A DNA stretch of 64,000 nt from Phyto melanocephala (Eukaryota; Arthropoda; Insecta; Diptera; Rhinophoridae), in the NCBI GenBank assembly GCA_941918925.1, contig OW799233.1, forward strand, positions 131,904,333-131,968,332, read 5' to 3'. The notes under the pieces were generated by a model. That model was not told the origin of the DNA. It saw only the letters and a program-made list of their open reading frames with translations, and did no database searches. Both the position numbers and the translations under genes were made by a program. Of this stretch, positions 34,764 to 45,830 are shown in pieces (position 1 is the stretch's first letter; each line of letters starts with the position of its first letter).

Positions 34764-35567
34764 TTTTATACCCTTCACACAGTGAAAAAGGGTATATATA
34801 GGTTTGTCATTCCGTGTGAAATTTCTACAATTTTCATTTCCGACCCCATAAAGTATATATTTTATGAAAGCTTATGAATAGGGGAGTCGATTAAGCCCTG
34901 TCAGTCTGTCCGTCTGTCCGTCTGACCGTCTGTCCGTGTGTATGTTGAAATCAACTTTTTGAAGCCCCCCGACATAGGTTGGACCCGGGTAAGGTATTAA
35001 AATATCAGAAATATTCGGGAGTAGATCGCTATTGAAAATCAGAAACATCGGTACATAAACAACTGAGATATGAGCAAAAACCCACGACCACCTCGGTTTT
35101 TTTTTCACAAAAACAACATTACAACAACAACATACATACATACAAACGTGTATACTGGTTAGAGAAAACGTGGCATCGAATCCCAGCTGAGCCAAAAAAA
35201 TTTTTTTTTTTAATTTTCTTAAAAATTTTTTTTTTTTTTTATTTTTTTTTTATTTTTTATTTAATATATTATTTATATTTTTATTATTATTTTTTTTTTA
35301 ATTTTTTTTTTTATTTTTTTTTTTGTTTTATATGTGTATATTATATATATAATAATTTTTTTTTTAAATTTTTTTTTTTTTTAATTTTTTTTTTTTTTTA
35401 ATTTTTTTTTTTTTAAATTTTTTTTTTTTTTTTGTTTTTTTAACATACATACGTGTACGTATTTCATATGGGATGAATGGTGATACAAGCAACTGTTATT
35501 GCATGACTACACGTTGTGAAGGGTATATAAGATTCGGCATGGCCGAATATAGCATTCTTACTTGTTT
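34764..35567 (+). mobile_element. Mini-me-like element, copy D
   Basis: 5' stem-loop TATACCCTTCACACAGTG AAAAAGGGTATATATAG, GTTTGTCATTCCGTGTG, CCGACCCCATAAAGTATAT, a GTCY tract (34900-34940), GAAGCCCCCCGACATAGG, ATTTTTAATTT-type simple sequence (35198-35440) and the hairpin ATTCGGCATGGCCGAAT with CTTACTTGTTT at the end. The 107-codon minus-strand ORF 34872-35195 is a by-product of this repeat. Confidence 0.85.
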
Positions 35568-35639
35568 ACAACAATGTTGTAGTTTTACAGAATCTTAAGA
35601 GTATGACTCGATAGCTAGTTAAAAAAAAAAATAATTACT

Positions 35640-35838
35640 ATCTATGGACATAGGTTAGGCAGCTGTTGTGCAGCTCACTTGAATCCATTTTATTGATCCC
35701 GTTGTGATACCTAAATAGAAAAGTAAGAATAGAAGAGAAAAGAGAAGCAGACAACTCCAGAGTCTCTGGCGGGAATCGAATACGCAATCCCCAAACTAGC
35801 AGACCAGCACACTACTGACTAGTCCACCGGTACACTTT
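35640..35838 (-). mobile_element. tRNA-derived SINE, diverged copy
   Basis: The minus strand shows TGGACTAGTCAGTAGTGTGC and a damaged B box (GTATTCGATTCC), then CCAGAGACTCTGG and the CTGCTTCTCTTTTCTC tract, as in the other SINE copies. The 3' portion differs (CAGCTGTTGTGCAGC..., ending in TAACCTA), suggesting another subfamily tail. No clear target duplication. Confidence 0.7.
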
Positions 35839-36029
35839 CTAATTATAAATTAATATAATAATTAAAAAAATTTAAAAAAAATAAAAAAAGTGTAACCAAA
35901 TTTGAAATTTGATTGGAAAATCTCTACAAATATATGATCCAAAGCTTTTTGTGTCGGAAAATTGGTGATTTAGATATAGAAAATATATAATATTTTGTCA
36001 GCAAGAGATACACTGAGTCTTTTGAAAAA

Positions 36030-36260
36030 AAAAATCGTAAATCGTATTATTGTTCGTAGGAGTCATGTTAATTGGCCACCACGATCGTTAGATTCGACGC
36101 CTTGAAAAGTACAGCAATAAACTCACAACAGTTCAAGAGCTTAAAACCCATACTTTAGAGCAGATATAAATAATTGACAATAGTGAACTGAAAAATGTGC
36201 TTGATAATTTTGATAAAATAATGGAAGTCAGACGAGCCTGATCGACATAATTTTTTACTT
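36030..36260 (+). pseudogene. Mariner transposase C-terminal fragment
   Basis: Frame 1 gives RRSHVNWPPRSLDSTP, corresponding to 'xVxWPPRSCDLTPLD' with the third catalytic Asp region damaged (CDLTP to LDSTP). Another frame gives ELKNVLDNFDKIMEVRRA, matching the C-terminal 'xxVxxNFxxRMxxCRxA' helix. Several stops and frameshifts. No TIRs were found around it, so it is a truncated relic. Confidence 0.65.
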
Positions 36261-37808
36261 GGAACAGGAACCTTTTTGTTATAAACTGAAATAAAACTAC
36301 TTGTAATATGTCAACAAACTTATTTTTTCATTTAGAGTAAAATAATACCTTTAATTTCGACACCATTTACTAAACTAGATGTGTGTTAAGATTTCTAATA
36401 ATTGGTTAAGAAGAAGTGGTTGAAAAAGTTTACTTATCTTGTATGGACTTTTAAATCATAATTTTGTGTTACAATTTGAAAATTGTGTTGAAAAAATCCT
36501 TCTAAATTGACACATTCATAATAGTAAAATGTTCATAGGAGTGCTAGTATTATGTAGAACCGCAGTCTCCCATGACAATTTAAAACCTGTAACAATATTC
36601 AAAATACAAAAATTATAGAGTATGCTTTATGCATGAGGTTAAAAATAAAGTACGCGTGTAAAGATAACAACTTCTAATGAATTCAACTTTGATATTGAAA
36701 CATGCAGTTGAAAAACTCTATTCGGAGGATTATAAAATGGACATGTCGCATTAAATTTTGTTGGTTTTGAGTTTATAAATACTAGCCAGAAGGGAAAACT
36801 GATGAAATTTTAGGTACATACATACATATATAAACTAAGGCGTTTTTATAAGCTTTAAAATTGTATTATTAGTGGATTGTGTCATATGTTTAAAGATAGG
36901 CGTTAAAGAAGGCGTGCCAAAGTAATTTCTGATAACAATTTCTACTTAGATATTGAAACACGGATGTCAATCTTCTTCCATAATCCTTATTTATAGAGAA
37001 ATTAATGATTTTAGGACTTACATGTTATATGAGATGTGAGCGTCAAGGTAATGATAATGATAAAAAGAAAAGTATCGCCTGTGTTCTGTATTTCGAGTGA
37101 AATTAAAATCAAAAATGTATCACTCTACGTCATGCGATCAGACGCAATCGCATTTTATTCTATATCGGAAATAAATTGTTTATGACCTACACTTGCGTTA
37201 CACACTATAACTGCCTTCCCGATAAATCAATGAGTTTGTCGTGAATACTGTGTTAACAGAGAATTTTTTTCAAAAACCTGTAATAAATATTAAAAGTTTA
37301 TTTTGTGAAATTTTATCCAAAAGGACAAATTGTCTAAAAAAATATTTCTTAGACATCTCTCGCTACACCTGTACTACATTTAGTATGTAGAACATTCAGA
37401 CATCTATCTGCGTGTACAACATGTGAGACATGTACTCATGTGCATGTATTCATGATGTTGTAGAGTTTTTCTTCTGCGTGCAAAATATATTTATTTTTCC
37501 ATACTTTATACCTTCATACCCTACACATAAGGATTATCTTGAATATTAAATAGTCTCTGTGTAGGACGAGATTGTTAATGATGACAATAATGATTGTATG
37601 TACTATAATTGCAGTGTATATTTAATGTAGGGTATCAAATGATTATGTTTGATTGTCTAAATGTTATTGCATACAACATAGCATACACTCACTGTGTGCT
37701 AAGGTAAGAACGTTATTTTTCCGTTGTCTGTTTACTTGCGAATAGTTTAAAATCTTTGCGAAATTTATTAAATACAAAGTGCAACTTGTTTTGGCATAAA
37801 CATACTTA
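36261..37808. other. Non-coding stretch
   Basis: No gene or element boundaries recognised. ATACCCTACA (37517) and TGTAGGGTAT (37625) form a 10-bp inverted pair of uncertain meaning. Confidence 0.5.
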
Positions 37809-38198
37809 TACAGGGTGGGCAAAAAGTCACCATGTTGTTTAACAATTTAATAACTTTGTTTTTATATATATATTTTTATTCCCTTTTGTTTTAAGATTAT
37901 ACCGGATGTTTTTATAGCACTATAAATCTTTAATATGGCAACTCTTTTTAACTGTCGGCCATTTTGTCAGTGGTTAAGTGATTTATGTTTAGTTTGCAGT
38001 CGTGATTCAGCTCTGGTCGGGTTAAGAGCTCGCAAGTTTTTGCCATTATCGTTTAATGGCAATCAGGTTGTCCCTTTTTATCTGACTTCAAGAGTTTTGC
38101 GTCTCACTTTCGCGTGGTTAACTGTGTGGTGTCGCGTAACTGTGCTTTGGATACAGTTTCCAGACTATTCTACAGTAACCGCGTGCTTTTATTTAAAT

Positions 38199-38545
38199 TA
38201 GAGGAGTACCAAATAAACTCAATTTACATGTGACTGGAGGAGTTCCATAAAACTCAGCAGTAATTATTGTTCAGATGTCTCCGACTTCCTATACAATGAT
38301 ATAGGTCGGCTTGTGGTGCCTGAACCAACGTTTTGTAACTGGAGGATAACCATTAAACTCAATTTTTATTTATTGTTCGAGTGTCTCCGACTTCCTATAC
38401 AGATGTATAGGTCCACTTGCAGTACCTGAACCAACGTTTGTAACTGGAGGAGAACCATTAAACTCAATTTTTATTTATTGTTCGAGTGTCTCCGACTTCC
38501 TATACAGAGGTAATAGTCGTTCCACGAAGAGGTAACCAACGTGAG
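38199..38545 (+). repeat. Three-unit 105-bp tandem repeat
   Basis: The motif AACTGGAGGA recurs at about 38231, 38337 and 38442, i.e. a period of 105 bp, each unit carrying AAACTCA, TATTGTTC..GTGTCTCCGACTTCCTATACA and CCTGAACCAACGTTT. A partial unit precedes it (38199-38225). The preceding less AT-rich segment (37935-38201, 88-codon ORF) could be part of an LTR or leader of a retroelement, but no LTR pair or primer site was seen. Confidence 0.7.
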
Positions 38546-38689
38546 TACCCTGGCTTTTTAGTTATGCACCTCTGCCATTAAATTTCAAAATCCAAAAAAA
38601 AAATATGTTTAGTTTGGTTTGGTATTTCAATATTAAGAGACTGACGCCTGTGATGCTTTCAAATTGTACAAATTTATTTTGATAATCAT

Positions 38690-39175
38690 GAAAAACGAAA
38701 TATGACTTTCATAAGCGAATTTTGTTTAGCGATGAAGCTCACTTCTGTTTGAATAAATACATCATCAAACAAAAGTGCCGTATTTGGAGTGATGATAAAC
38801 CTCAAGTGTATTTTGAGCCAAAGTTACATATGGAAACACTGACTCTTTTGTGTGCTTTATAGGCTGGTGAAATCATTGGTCCGCTGCAGTCAATAGTGTC
38901 TGCTATTCAGCCATAAATACTGACTTTTTTGTCTATCAATTGAACAACCATGATGTGCAGGAGCTGTGGTTTCAACAAAACGGCACAACATGTCATACAG
39001 CTTGTGCCATAATTAATAAATAAAAAGAATAGTAATAGCGCATAGTTTCAGGTTTTAGACCCTTAATTGGCCTCCAAGATCGTGCAATTTTACGCCGCCT
39101 GACTTTTTTCTGTCATCAGACTACGTCCGAGTCAGCCGTGGCAGTCATATACCAGAAACCATATTAAAATTATAT
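38690..39175 (+). pseudogene. Mariner transposase fragment (catalytic domain)
   Basis: Reads FHKRILFSDEAHFCLNKYII then KQKCRIWSDDKPQV, containing the first catalytic Asp (SDEAHF, 38728-38745), then LCAL, stop, AGEIIGP. The second site is WFQQNGTTCHTA, where the catalytic Asp has become Asn. The third region, NWPPRSCNFTPPDFFL, likewise has Asp to Asn. Frameshifts separate the parts. The residues resemble the 60940-61825 family. It lies inside the composite mariner and lacks its own visible TIRs. Confidence 0.78.
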
Positions 39176-39399
39176 AGCAGAAGATTATCTTTCGAATAAA
39201 GTAAATTACAGGTCAATTAAAAAAAATTACCCTTTATAAATAACACCAGGAGAATAACTTAAGGAGAGATTTAATAGAATTTCATTATTTACATCAGTGA
39301 TAAATTTTTAAAATGCTCTTTGCGTCGTCTATTTTTTCTGAAATAACGATTTGTTGCTAAGTTCATCGGCACTACCAACATGATACAATAAAAGATTCG

Positions 39400-40125
39400 C
39401 CTCGAACCGGTAGACCTCGTTTTTTTCGTACTGCGAAAAGTATTGAACCTGTAGAGCAAAGAGTTGATAAAGAACAATGAATAGCTAGTAGATGGCGTTC
39501 AGCTAAAAATGGCGTCACGACGGCGTTTTTAAAAAAATATTATTCCCATAAAATGTAAAAATGGTGAGATAATTAAGACCCGCAGATCATTGGCAACGTC
39601 TTAACTTTACAGTTAAATTTTTAACAGTTGGGCATATATGAAATCAATTTTATTAAAAATGTAATTATGAGTGATGAAGCTCCGTTTCTTATGAATGGGT
39701 TTCTTAACACGCTAAACTGTAGTTTCTTTGATTCTGAAAATCCGAGAGCCATTCATCGAAGCCAAATGCATCCCATAAGGCGAACAGTATGTTAAAATGT
39801 GAAAATAAAGGTGGTTGTCTATGACCGTAAATGGAGAGCCCCATTGGTTTGTGATAGAATATTTTTACATCCTGATCTTGAAAACAAGTCTGACATGTGA
39901 TTTTGCCACACTGCCCGAGACACAGTCACGCTTGTAAGTCAAATTTTTGGAGAGCGAATAGTTTCTAGAAATTCTAATATTTATTTCCAGAGGCTGCCAG
40001 ATTTGTCAGCACACCACTATTTTCTTTGAAGTAATTTGCAGGAGCGAGTATATGTAAACAAGTCCAAGACAATCTCTGAACGCAAGTCCAACATTGTTGA
40101 AGAAATTTTAAAGCTAAATCTCTAA
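39400..40125 (+). pseudogene. Mariner transposase, near full span but decayed
   Basis: Pieces in order: DSPRTGRPRFFRTAKSIEPV (linker), RPADHWQRLNFT, SDEAPFLMNGFLNTLNCSFF then DSENPRAIHRSQMHPIRRTV (first Asp), HTARDTVTLVSQIFGERIVS (after a lost second Asp block), LPDLSAHHYFL (third Asp in PDLSA) and RVYVNKSKTISERK at the end. Numerous stops and shifts. The same subfamily is found at 43590-44130. Its position next to the right TIR supports its being the original gene of the 37811-40306 element. Confidence 0.75.
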
Positions 40126-40308
40126 AACGAACCTATTGATTGAGAAGTTAAAAACGGTGGTCATTTAAGTGATATTAGTTTCCTAACTTAGTGAAAAAGA
40201 ATTTCCATTTCGTATGTTACATAATTGTAAAAAAAAGGAATAAAAATATATTTTAACGAAAAGTTATTGAATTTCAAAACCCCATGGTGACTTTTGTCCC
40301 ACCGTGTA

Positions 40309-41859
40309 CTCAAGTTACATGTGTTTATGTGTTCATGTAAACTAAGAGTATCTATAGATGTTGCAACATTTTGTGCACGCATCATTTATATTATTCGTTC
40401 CTCCACAAACTATTTTTAGATGTAGATTTTTTTAAATATTTTTTTTACGTTGTTATTGTTCTTGTTTGTAACCAAAATGTTAAATAGTTTTGATATGTTG
40501 TTGAACAACTTCTTAAAGCCGTAATCTTTCAAAGTTAAATATAAAACTTAACTGGACATACAATATTTTACAGCAGCTTTTTGTTTCTCTATTTCACTGA
40601 TCATTAATTTTCATGAGTTCCGCGTAGGAAAGTTCAAATTTTGAAATTACTTGCAGCAACAGGTAATGTGCTCAACACGATCATCATAATAGAATGCTGT
40701 TGCATTAAATATGGAAGCACACATTCATTAGCTGGATAGGAAGGATATTTGTTAGAATTAATTCAAAGTTCTTTACAAAAATTCGTTAATGGTTTAAACG
40801 CCCTTTCAAAAAAAAAAAAAAATAATAATTGATCTTTCGCAAAATGGCTTTTAAGAGTTATTATTCTTAGTGTTAATTTAAATTAACTGTATAATGCGGC
40901 ATTAGTCATTATATCACTTATTTCATAGAATATTAACGGGGTTTTTTCTTTTCAAATTTCTTGTTGTACAATTTCTTCAAGTGTATGATTAAACAACGTC
41001 GTTATGCTAATTAAATTTAAAATTTCTTTAACCAAGTAAATAAAATATGAATTATTTAAATATAACGAATCACTTAAAAACAAAATAAAAAATATAAAAA
41101 ATAAAAGTCATCCATGGCATAGAGAAACCCCTTATAAAAGGTCAAGCAACTCCAAAATAAATTAAATATTCTAAGAACCTCGGAAGATTTATATGAAATA
41201 AATTTTATTTCTTGACAAATAAACTACACAATTTAATGTTATGAATGCAATTCTTAAACGCTTAATTTGATTTCAAATTGGTACGAAATTAATTAAGAAT
41301 TTCAAAGAATAAAATATGACAAAAAAAAATAGAATTCCAAAACTTCAAACATAAAAACAGAAAACAGAAGAACCATCTGTAGTTTAATATGGCGTTTAAA
41401 TTAAGAGGGAGATACATATTTAATTAAAAGGGCCATAACTTTAGTTAATGTTGGTCTTTATAAAAGCCGCCAAATGGAAATTATCTTTAAATGTCAGAGA
41501 TCCAAACTATGAGTAACCTTGAAAATTATACAAAAATGAAATGCAATTTGGGCATAATTTGGATGGCAGGCTTGTAAAGAATCTTCAGTTAAATTAGTTT
41601 TTTTTCTTTATCTTTAAACTACAAATTGACTTGCCTTACTGCGCCAATAAATTAAAAAGATTTATTGTATCACTTAGTGTTTAGAGGCCTCTATTGTTCA
41701 TTTGTGACAAACTTTAGAGTGCAGTTTACATAAAATTAATCTGGAATTCCTAAACATACTTTTTCCTTTATCCTACAAATGATCTAAAGATTTTAAAAAT
41801 ATACTAATAATAAAATTGTAAAAAATACTTTTTTTTAAATATTGATTACTACATATAAA
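40309..41859. other. Non-coding AT-rich stretch
   Basis: No gene or element ends recognised; low-complexity A/T tracts (A15 near 40808). ORF 40188-40385 on the minus strand overlaps the mariner terminus and is not a gene. Confidence 0.5.
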
Positions 41860-42215
41860 TACAACTATTTATAATACAAAATGCCACTTTTTATAATATT
41901 TGTCTATCTGACTGCCCTTCTGTCTAACTTTCTAAACTAAACTGGCTTCAAAAACAGTCGATGGATTTTTGTAAAATTTGGTATGAAAGTACCTTGTTAC
42001 GTGAGTTTGTTTAATTATTTTTTGCAAAATAATATCTCATTTCCAATGGAAAATAATCAAATACCAAATAAAATAGTATTTAAAAAAGTACTACTTAGAA
42101 ATAATAGGAGGAATATATGTAAGTAAAATTAGCACTAACAACGAGTTGATTTTATCTTAAAGTCAATACAATACAAAAATATTTGGGGCCAGTAATGCGG
42201 GCCGGGTTCAACTAG
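41860..42215 (+). mobile_element. Helitron-like relic with CTAG end
   Basis: The 3' end reads GGGCCAGTAATGCGGGCCGG then GTTCAACTAG|T (CTAG at 42212-42215), a Helitron-type terminus with T following. Upstream, ATGCCACTTTTTATAATATT, GTCTATCTGACTGCCCTTC and TGGATTTTTGTAAAATTTGG fit the 5' part common to insect non-autonomous Helitrons. The 5' boundary is uncertain. It differs from the three array-bearing Helitrons in this window. Confidence 0.55.
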
Positions 42216-42611
42216 TTTTTTTATTTTATTTTTTATCAAAAGCCACCTATCGGTATTAGTAAAATTTCGAAAACTTTTAAGTGAACTCGTAAATTAACTC
42301 AAATGAATTCTCGAATTTATCGGTATCGTCGTTCTGCAAATATAAAAAATCACAATAACTTCTTCGTTTATATCATAGGTGCCCATTTCATCAAGCAATT
42401 GTTTGCAAGCTCCACCTCTTTTATTTTTATACTCTTTAATATAGTCGTCCATGAGAGAGTGATGAATGCACATGCTTGGCGGCTCTGTTGATATTTATTC
42501 AAATACAGTGCGTAAAAAATTATGATGGAATTAGAAAAATATTTTGTTTTTTTAAGTGAAATTTTCAAATTTCAAATTTTTTGATAATTTTCCACTTTAC
42601 CAAGTAAAACC
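42216..42611. other. Short non-coding gap
   Basis: Overlapping antisense ORFs (42303-42491 plus, 42368-42568 minus) have no recognised domain. No other feature seen. Confidence 0.5.
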
Positions 42612-43294
42612 AGTAACAGTGATATATTCGGCCGTGCCGAATCTTATATACCCTTCACAACGTGTAGTCAAGCAATAACAATTGTTTGTATCATCATTCA
42701 TCTCATATAAAATACGTACATACATATAAAAAGCATACCATTGTAAAATTATAAATTGGGTTTACGTATGTATGTGTTTGTAAAAAAAAATTACAAAAAC
42801 AAAAAAAAATATATTAAAAGCAAAAAAAATAATAAAAAAAATTTTTAAGAAAATTTTTAAAAAAAAATTAAAAAAAATATATAAAAAAAAAATAATAAAA
42901 ATAAAAATAATATATAAAATAAAATAAAAAAATTTTTTTCTGGCTCAGCTGGGATTCAATGCCACGCTTACTCTACCAGTATATATGAATGTTGTTGTTG
43001 TAATTGTGAAAAAAAACGAGGTGGTCGTGGTTTTTTGCTCATATCTCAGAAAGTTATAGGGCGATTGTGCTGAAATTCAATACGATTCATTCCCGGATAT
43101 TTCCAAAAGATTATAAAAGTTGATTTCAAACAGCACACGGACAGAAGGGCAGACGGTCAGGGCTTAATCGACTCCTCTATTCATAAGCTTTCAGAAAATA
43201 TATACTTTATGGGCTCGGAAATGACAATTGTAGAAATTACAAACTGAATGACAAAGCTATATACCCTTGTGCACCACAGGTGAAGGGTATAAAA
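42612..43294 (-). mobile_element. Mini-me-like element, copy E
   Basis: Minus-strand copy of the CACCTGTGGTGCAC variant: ATACCCTTCACCTGTGG at 43275-43291 (reversed), ATAAAGTATATATTTTCTGA, a short GTCY tract (GACCGTCTGCCC), GAAATCAACTTTTATAATC, CGTTTTTTTTCACAATTACA, A/T simple sequence (42785-42940) and the hairpin ATTCGGCACGGCCGAAT at 42627-42643. Non-coding. Confidence 0.8.
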
Positions 43295-43589
43295 ATAATA
43301 AATTCATCGTTTACTGCATTTTTATTAGTTTTTTACACCCAAAACAATTTTTGTAATTGTTTTTGAATTTTGTATTAAATTTTAATGGAAATCTTTACGC
43401 TTATTTTTTCTTTTAACTCGAAAATAGCAAAAATAGTGTGAACTGCATTATTATATATTTTTAAAAACCAAAACAATTTTTTGTGGCAAAATTTTGATAA
43501 AAATCTGCCAGCTTACTTTTTCATAGCACTGTACTTTAAATTTTCAAAACATTTCTGCAACAATGTTGGCTTTAAGTTCAAGGATGGCC

Positions 43590-44130
43590 TTGGACTAGTT
43601 CACATATACTACGTGCTTTAAATAACCCCAAAGAAAAAAGTCGATATATAGTCGAGTGCTGATAAATCTGGCAAATGCGCTGACCAATGAATTTCCGAAT
43701 TTCTGGATATTATTCTCTATCCAAATGTTTGACTTAAAATTGCCATTGTGTCTCTGACAGTGTGAGCAATGGCTTCATCCTACTGAAACCCAACCTCATA
43801 TCTGTTTTTAAGAGCAGGACATAAAGATTGCTTTATCATAAGCAATACCGTTACAGCACTTAAATCAAAATTTTCAAAGAAGTAAGGCTTAATGATATTA
43901 TCAGATATAATTCCATCCTATACTGTTCTCCAAATGAGGTGCAATTGGCAATGATGACCTACAGTTCTGCTTAATAACAAGGCCATTCAAATTATTTGTA
44001 CTCATAATTAGATCTTCAATACATTTGATTTCATTTCTGGCTAACAATTGAAATTTAACTGATAAATTTAGACGTTGCCGATGATCGTCGGGTTATGATT
44101 CTTCCACCAATTTCACCTTAAGACGACGAC
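43590..44130 (-). pseudogene. Mariner transposase relic
   Basis: On the minus strand: RRLKVKLVEES, PDDHRQRLNLSVKFQLLARN, LIMSTNNLNGLVIKQNCRSS (the first catalytic site SDEAHF is degraded to STNN), IIKPYFFENFDLSAVTV, GFQ, stop, DEAIAHTVRDTMAILSQTFG (second Asp context, QQDGA changed), and HLPDLSALDY with FFFGVI (third Asp in PDLSALD). Many stops. Closest within the window to 39400-40125. Neither TIR was located. Confidence 0.72.
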
Positions 44131-44835
44131 TATTAGATTAGGTCGTTAGATATAGACAAAAAGCTTTCATGTGTGACAGATTTTTTGACAAGTATGTCTG
44201 GTTTGATAATATTTTAATTATTTTCATAAGATTTATGTTTCTGTGCGATCAGAGTTGTTTTTTGTGGAGCAGGCATGACAGTGTCGCATTAAATTACATA
44301 TTTTGTAAAGTTTTTCTCATGTGGAACAGAAGCTTTTCCGATTTTTCATTGATATAATCGCACGAATTTGTAGTAAAGTCAAACGTGGTCTTTATATGAG
44401 TAAAATAGTTAATCTTTTCCAAAATGCGCAGTAGTGAAGTACGAACCATAAAAAAATTTATAAATATAAAAGAAAAGGTTTATTAATTTCTAAACCATGC
44501 TAACTTATAGCCCTTTTAGTCTGTATTGTTTGGTGTAAACAATGCAGCCCTGGTTCAGTTAGTTTGTTAGTTTATTGAGTACAGCGCCACCTATCGCTAT
44601 TACTACGACTATTTTTTGCATGATCTTATAAGAATAGTAATTCATACAAGTTTGAAGTTTTTAAAAATTTTCTTTTATAGTTCCCAAGATATGTGATATT
44701 AAGTATTTACATAATATGCTGGCATGCCCACTATTTTGTTTTCGCCAAATTTGTTGAGTGATTATGTAAAGTGATACTATTCGGATATAAATATATCTGC
44801 ATATATGATTTATAAATGGTATAACGCCGACTACT
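44131..44835. other. Non-coding stretch before LINE fragment
   Basis: Probably includes the eroded N-terminal part of the preceding mariner relic (44131-44300). The 62-codon plus-strand ORF at 44169-44357 runs antisense to that and is not considered real. CAGCGCCACCTATCGCTATTA at about 44583 resembles GCCACCTATCGGTATTA at 42242. Confidence 0.45.
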
Positions 44836-45546
44836 TTGATCTCTTTCATTATTGATAAAACTATTAGCTCTTGCAATCAACCTTTTAATGCAAATGGCTT
44901 AAGCATAAATCCACATAAGTCAAAATGTATTATCATTAACCGAAGATCAACAACAATTGGAACTTTGCCCCAAATTCTTCTCAATAATCAGCCAATTAAT
45001 ATTGTCAGTTCAACTAAAAATCTTGGTATAATTTTTAATAGTAATTTAAATTGGAAGGATCATATTATATATGCTTGCGGTCGCACGTGTTCAATTCTAC
45101 GAACTCTTTGGAAATCACAACACTGTACACCTATTAAAATAAAAATGCTTCTTGCCAAATCGTATCTTATACCAACTTTACTTTATGGTTGCGAACTATT
45201 TGCTAGCAATTTGCTAGTATTCGGCTTAAGAGGCCGTAATAGTGTATCCTGGTTTTCACGACAATTGTATGGAATTAATTTTGAAAATCTATTAAAAACA
45301 AAAGTTTTAATAATGATACACAAAATTATATATAAACGACAGCCTGATCACCTTTATAAAAGGCTTACCTTTTCAAGATCGAACAGAGGCAGAAGACTTA
45401 CTACCTTTTATTATGCTACTCTGACATCTGAATGGCAATTCTTTATTTATGCCATCCGTCTTTGGAACACTTCACCTTATAGCGCAAAAACACTTAGAAA
45501 TGAAGTGAATTTTAAAAAAGCCATCCTACATTTTTATTCAAATTGA
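44836..45546 (+). pseudogene. Non-LTR retrotransposon reverse transcriptase, C-terminal part
   Basis: 236 codons, the longest ORF in the window. From about residue 19 it matches the end of a LINE polymerase: NANGLSINPHKSKCIIINRR, then STKNLGIIFNSNLNWKDHI, the 'LGxxxDxxLxWxxHI' block that follows the RT palm, LLAKSYLIPTLLYGCELFAS, LLVFGLRGRNSVSWFSRQL, LLKTKVLIMIHKIIYKRQPD, FSRSNRGRRL and IRLWNTSPYSA. The palm motif YxDD is missing, so the copy is 5'-truncated, the usual outcome of target-primed reverse transcription. Between YGCELFAS and NLLVFGL about 30-40 residues seem deleted. The clade (jockey/CR1-like) is inferred. Confidence 0.85.
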
Positions 45547-45830
45547 TCTCTATTAATAATCTTTTTAATTATACACAAAATTAATTTACTTCTTTATTTT
45601 CCTTTTTCAACTTTTTTTTTTTTTTTTAATAACTTATATATGTATAATTTTTCAAAATTTTACTCTTAGTTATTATTTTTATTGTTATTTTATTTTCTTT
45701 TTATTATTATATTTATTTGCCATTTGTAATATTGTAATTACTAATTTCTGTGCTGTAATATAAGACTTTAAGTCTTGTGCATAGATTTACATATTAAATA
45801 ATTAAATAAATAAATAAAATATTGCAAGCT
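45547..45830 (+). mobile_element. LINE 3' UTR and AATA-rich tail
   Basis: Immediately downstream of the RT stop lie a T-rich 3' UTR, a hairpin-like AAGACTTTAAGTCTT (about 45763-45777) and an (AAATA/ATTA)n tail at 45796-45822, the expected end of a non-LTR retrotransposon. With 44836-45546 it marks one 5'-truncated insertion. Target duplication not resolved. Confidence 0.65.

Larger units (their letters stand above)
37811..40306 (+). mobile_element. Composite mariner element with extra insertions
   Basis: Termini CAGGGTGGGCAAAAAGTCAC and, reversed, CACGGTGGGACAAAAGTCAC are similar over roughly 85 bp and are flanked by TA (37809-37810, 40307-40308). At 2.5 kb it is about twice the usual mariner length. 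It contains a tandem-repeat block (38199-38545), one mariner transposase relic (38690-39175) and a second, of a different subfamily (39400-40125). I infer that the latter belongs to the outer element and the rest is inserted. Confidence 0.75.

Noticed and set aside
34872..35195. 107-codon minus-strand ORF
   Set aside because: Lies entirely inside mini-me copy D; it runs through the GTCY tract and core repeat, so it is repeat-derived.
37935..38201. 88-codon ORF next to the 105-bp tandem repeat
   Set aside because: Trp/Cys/Leu-rich translation without known domain; ends exactly where the tandem units begin, so possibly leader or LTR sequence rather than a gene.
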